Of a stretch of DNA of 38,218 bases, positions 35,956 through 38,218 are shown piece by piece. The position numbers and the translations under genes are program-made. Source of the stretch: Candidatus Thiosymbion oneisti (GTDB lineage: Bacteria; Pseudomonadota; Gammaproteobacteria; Chromatiales; Chromatiaceae). Every line of letters begins with the position of its first letter. Positions within the stretch are counted from its first letter, which is position 1. A model generated the notes under the pieces. It worked only from the letters and a program-made list of their open reading frames with translations, did no database searches and had not been told where the DNA came from. The stretch is from assembly GCF_900092655.1 (NCBI RefSeq), contig NZ_FLUY01000577.1, forward strand, positions 1 through 38,218, in the 5' to 3' direction.

Positions 35956-36903
35956 ATGAGACTGCGGGCACTCCGGGATTCCGGACCCTGGATCGGACGG
36001 GCCCGGGACTGGGGTCTGGGCGGTATCCTGCTGGTCGTGGTGGTCGCCGGCGTGGCGCTGACGCTGGGTTGGGGACCCATACTGGCCCCCTGGCGGGCGT
36101 TGACCCCGGCCGAGCTGTTGCCCCCCATGGCGCTTACGGCCCTGAGCTATTGCCTGCGTGGGGTCCGGATCCATGATTACTTTCGTCCCCGGCTTCGGGG
36201 ACGCTTCCCTGCCGTACTGAGGCTCTCAGTCCTGCACACCACGGCCAACAACCTGCTGCCGATGCGGGCGGGAGAGCTGGTCTTCCCATGGCTCATGAGG
36301 CGTTATTTCGGTCACGGGTTCCTCAGCACCACCGCGTCCCTGATCTGGATTCGGCTGCTGGATCTGCATTTTCTAGGGCTGATGGGCATCCTCATCCTTT
36401 GGCTTCGCCATCCGACCTGGCTCTGGTCCCTGGTTGCGCTGCCGTGGCTGCTGCTGTTACCGATCATGGGCCGGCTGGGCCACCGCCAGCCGAACGGGCA
36501 GGGCCGGCTCGGAAAGGCGTTCCGCCTGCTGATCGACGCCGCCCCGGCCTCCACCTCAAGGGCGCTGCGTATCTACCTGTGGACGGCGCTTATCTGGATC
36601 AGCAAGCTCCTCGCCTTCGCGCTCGTGCTGCGGTATTTCCTGGCGGCGGAACCTTGGGAGGTCCTGCTCGGGGTCATGGGGGCGGAGCTGTCCAGCGTCC
36701 TGCCCTTCCATGGGATCGCCGGCAGCGGCAGCTACGAGCTGGCGGTGATGACGGCCCTGTTGCCGTTGGGCATCGATGCAGCCACGGCCCTGACGGGGGC
36801 GATAAATCTGCACCTGTTCCTGCTGGGGGTAACCCTGCTGCTCGGTGCGCTCGCATTCCTGCTGCCCGTGCGCAGGGACAAGCAAGTAACCAATGTATTG
36901 TAG
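35956..36903 (+). CDS. Flippase-like (LPG synthase TM / UPF0104) membrane protein
   Basis: The 315-residue protein belongs to the family of membrane domains found in lysylphosphatidylglycerol synthase (flippase-like, YbhN-type). The family motif TANNLLPMRAGELVFPWLMR is at about 94-113, and FHGIAGSGSYELAVM near 253-267 matches the second conserved block. Seven or so hydrophobic helices are visible. No aminoacyl-transfer domain follows, so it is a standalone flippase-like protein; the lipid or glycan moved is unknown. ATG 35956 begins MRLRALRDSGPW; the frame opens earlier at 35899 within repeat DNA. With yihY and the LpxL-type gene it makes an envelope neighbourhood. Confidence 0.85.
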   Translation: MRLRALRDSGPWIGRARDWGLGGILLVVVVAGVALTLGWGPILAPWRALTPAELLPPMALTALSYCLRGVRIHDYFRPRLRGRFPAVLRLSVLHTTANNLLPMRAGELVFPWLMRRYFGHGFLSTTASLIWIRLLDLHFLGLMGILILWLRHPTWLWSLVALPWLLLLPIMGRLGHRQPNGQGRLGKAFRLLIDAAPASTSRALRIYLWTALIWISKLLAFALVLRYFLAAEPWEVLLGVMGAELSSVLPFHGIAGSGSYELAVMTALLPLGIDAATALTGAINLHLFLLGVTLLLGALAFLLPVRRDKQVTNVL

Positions 36904-36932
36904 AGTGGGTCTTCGGGCATCGTAACGCAATA

Positions 36933-37081
36933 CGCCATTATTCAGGATTGCTCATTCGATCCCGGCGCTGTTCGGCGTTATTTGGCGTTGCCTGAAGAGG
37001 CATCTTTTTAATCCGCAGATTACACGGATTTTCACAGATTGTTTCGTTCTTAATCTGCGGAAATCGGCGTAATCTGCGGAT
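36933..37081. repeat. TTCAGGATTG/CGGCGTTATT repeat joined to AATCTGCG inverted repeat, copy C
   Basis: 36933-37010 matches 17987-18065 (ATTCAGGATTG, TCATTCGATCC.GGCGCTGTTC, GGCGTTATT.GGCGTTG). 37011-37081 is the AATCTGCG inverted repeat. The two occur in the same order at both places, so they form one composite repeat of about 110-150 bp. The rest of the gap to 37203 shows only a short direct repeat (GGTGTTCAGCC). Confidence 0.75.
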
Positions 37082-37203
37082 CAAATAAGGAATGTAAACC
37101 GCATCTTTGGATGGCCCCGCGCCCAACATACGGTGTTCAGCCTACCCGGTGTTCAGCCCCCCTACGAAATAGGCCTCCTGGTACAAGGCTATCCACCCGC
37201 CAC

Positions 37204-37797
37204 TCAGAGGGGCTTGGACAAGGTGAAGGCCCCCCGGATGTCTCCGAGGGAAAAGCCCTTTGCCTGGTCTTGCGGATAGGCCCTGTCAAGGGCCGTGTCG
37301 ACAGCGGGGGCGAGGGCTTTACCGTGGCAGGCGAGGCAGAGCCCGCCGGTGGGGATCGCCTGCATGTATCTGAATCGCTTTTCCCCATTCACTTGGGTTA
37401 CCTCGGCGACGGCCATGGTCTTGACGTCCTCGCCGCCCGCCTTGCGTTCTTCGAACTTGAGCAGGACCTGCTGCTCCCAGGCATCCGGCGCGTTCGCCGC
37501 GGGGTTGCGCAACTTCAGGCTGGTACGCCCTACATCCCAACCGGTCCGGGCGGAATAATCCGCGGCGATGGCCGGTGCCCTCTCCTTACAGACCCGGATG
37601 GCGTTTGTCGGACCGCCGGCGTTCAATGCGGCCTGAAGCTCGGCCTGCAAGCTGGAGGAGAAGGCCTTGATGATGCCCTTTGCCTCCTCCAGGTTCGCGT
37701 CCCCCCCGGTCTCGGCGAAACCGGAGGACATCAGGGTGATACCGGAGGTGATTGCGATCAGAACGCGTGTTCTCTTCTTTTTCAGCGTGTTGAGCAT
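37204..37797 (-). CDS. DUF3365 (Tll0287-like) haem-binding protein
   Basis: DUF3365 proteins are periplasmic or sensor-linked haem-binding domains; the function of free-standing forms is not settled. From 37797 the protein has 197 residues: a signal peptide (MLNTLKKKRTRVLIAITSGI to GFAE), helical VCKERAPAIAADYSARTGWD, RTSLKLRNPAANAPDAWE, a Cys-containing CLACHG haem site (CXXCH at 154-158), and GFSLGDIRGAFTLSKPL, which matches the family's GD.RGA ending. GAAGGTCAAGAT lies before this ATG; in-frame ATGs at 37821 and 37845 are less likely. A redox or gas-sensing role is possible. It is convergent with the flippase-like gene. Confidence 0.9.
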   Translation of the reverse strand: MLNTLKKKRTRVLIAITSGITLMSSGFAETGGDANLEEAKGIIKAFSSSLQAELQAALNAGGPTNAIRVCKERAPAIAADYSARTGWDVGRTSLKLRNPAANAPDAWEQQVLLKFEERKAGGEDVKTMAVAEVTQVNGEKRFRYMQAIPTGGLCLACHGKALAPAVDTALDRAYPQDQAKGFSLGDIRGAFTLSKPL

Positions 37798-37883
37798 ATC
37801 TTGACCTTCGATCATTAGCATACTGTTTTGATAGCGTACCCTCACGACCAGAGGATAGTGATTACCCTACCACGGATCGGAAA

Positions 37884-38177
37884 TCAACCTTGATAAAGAA
37901 GCGCTTGCAACCGCTCTACTGCCTGTTTCATCCGCGGTGCACCACCGAACAGCTCGGCAATTTCCATGACGTTACCCTGCTCGGAGATGGGCGGCACTTG
38001 CAGGGCCTCCGATATGCTGAGCTGGCCGGGGCCGAAATCGGCATATTTGTCGAGCAGCACGATGAGGATGGCCCGCGCTCGTGGCCCGTACTGATTTACG
38101 GAGCCGAGCATCAAGATTCGCAGCCCCGACCAACGGGCAAACCCAGGGCGAGCGCGTATAAATCCTCCCGAAAACAT
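37884..38177 (-). pseudogene. C-terminal fragment resembling type I restriction R subunit
   Basis: The last 70 residues (QYGPRARAILIVLLDKYADF, LQVPPISEQGNVMEIAELFG, RMKQAVERLQALLYQG) resemble the EcoEI-R C-terminal domain of HsdR-type subunits, which contacts the methylase complex. The frame stays open to the window edge. Its upstream part (from about 38110) does not look like HsdR, and a GCCCAACCTAC repeat lies at 38185-38195. It is therefore probably a relic, although an intact gene disturbed only by the edge cannot be excluded. No hsdM or hsdS is here. Confidence 0.5.
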
Positions 38178-38218
38178 GATCTTGTAGGTTGGGCAAGGGC
38201 CGTAAAGATGTGGTGAGC

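Noticed and set aside
37111-37818. A 235-codon plus-strand frame
   Set aside because: It is antisense to the DUF3365 gene, which has a signal peptide and a CXXCH site.

Overview
The window looks like the chromosome of a GC-rich gammaproteobacterium, probably of the Chromatiales (purple sulfur bacteria and relatives). The main reasons are the zipA-ligA pair, the folC-dedD-cvpA-purF block followed by metZ (an arrangement typical of gammaproteobacteria), rplM-rpsI, bioA, cysC, an LpxL-type acyltransferase and a DUF3365 haem protein, together with a very high load of small dispersed intergenic repeats. The order-level assignment is an inference from gene content; no rRNA is present.

Layout. 1-3.9 kb is an accessory strip: palindromic tandem repeats, a secreted beta-helix protein with a DUF4214-like C-terminus flanked by two copies of a 77-bp repeat, and the front half of an IS630-type transposase. 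3.9-12.0 kb is core: ligA and zipA on the minus strand, divergent from folC, dedD, cvpA and purF on the plus strand. 12.1-15.7 kb is an AT-richer two-gene insert (Eco57I-like N6-adenine methyltransferase plus a PD-(D/E)XK nuclease candidate) that separates purF from metZ and ends with a 4-base overlap onto metZ. 17.0-17.8 kb holds comF, broken by a 95-bp MITE with a TA target duplication; removing the element and one TA restores the frame.

18.5-21.7 kb holds the best candidate for an undescribed system: a small three-helix membrane protein whose stop codon overlaps (TGATG) the start of a 945-residue NACHT NTPase that has an N-terminal membrane helix and a multi-helix C-terminal membrane domain. 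21.7-28.4 kb holds a 126-bp mobile element with a perfect 8-bp target duplication, an ArnC/GtrB-like glycosyltransferase, a group II intron reverse-transcriptase relic, a TAXI solute-binding protein without its permease, an OmpA-like protein, a TpsB/FhaC-type outer-membrane transporter without an adjacent TpsA, and a small conserved protein. 28.8-33.3 kb holds bioA, rplM-rpsI, tRNA-Gln(CTG), infA (minus), a hicAB toxin-antitoxin pair and cysC. 33.3-36.9 kb encodes envelope functions: a YihY/BrkB membrane protein, an LpxL-like acyltransferase and a flippase-like membrane protein. The window ends with a secreted DUF3365 haem protein and a fragment resembling the C-terminus of a type I restriction R subunit.

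Nearly every intergenic gap carries members of several repeat families (TIR elements, 'AATCTGCG' inverted repeats, 'AACCCGACCTAC' repeats). Several supply stop codons to adjacent genes, and one has inactivated comF, so small non-autonomous elements appear to be shaping this genome actively.
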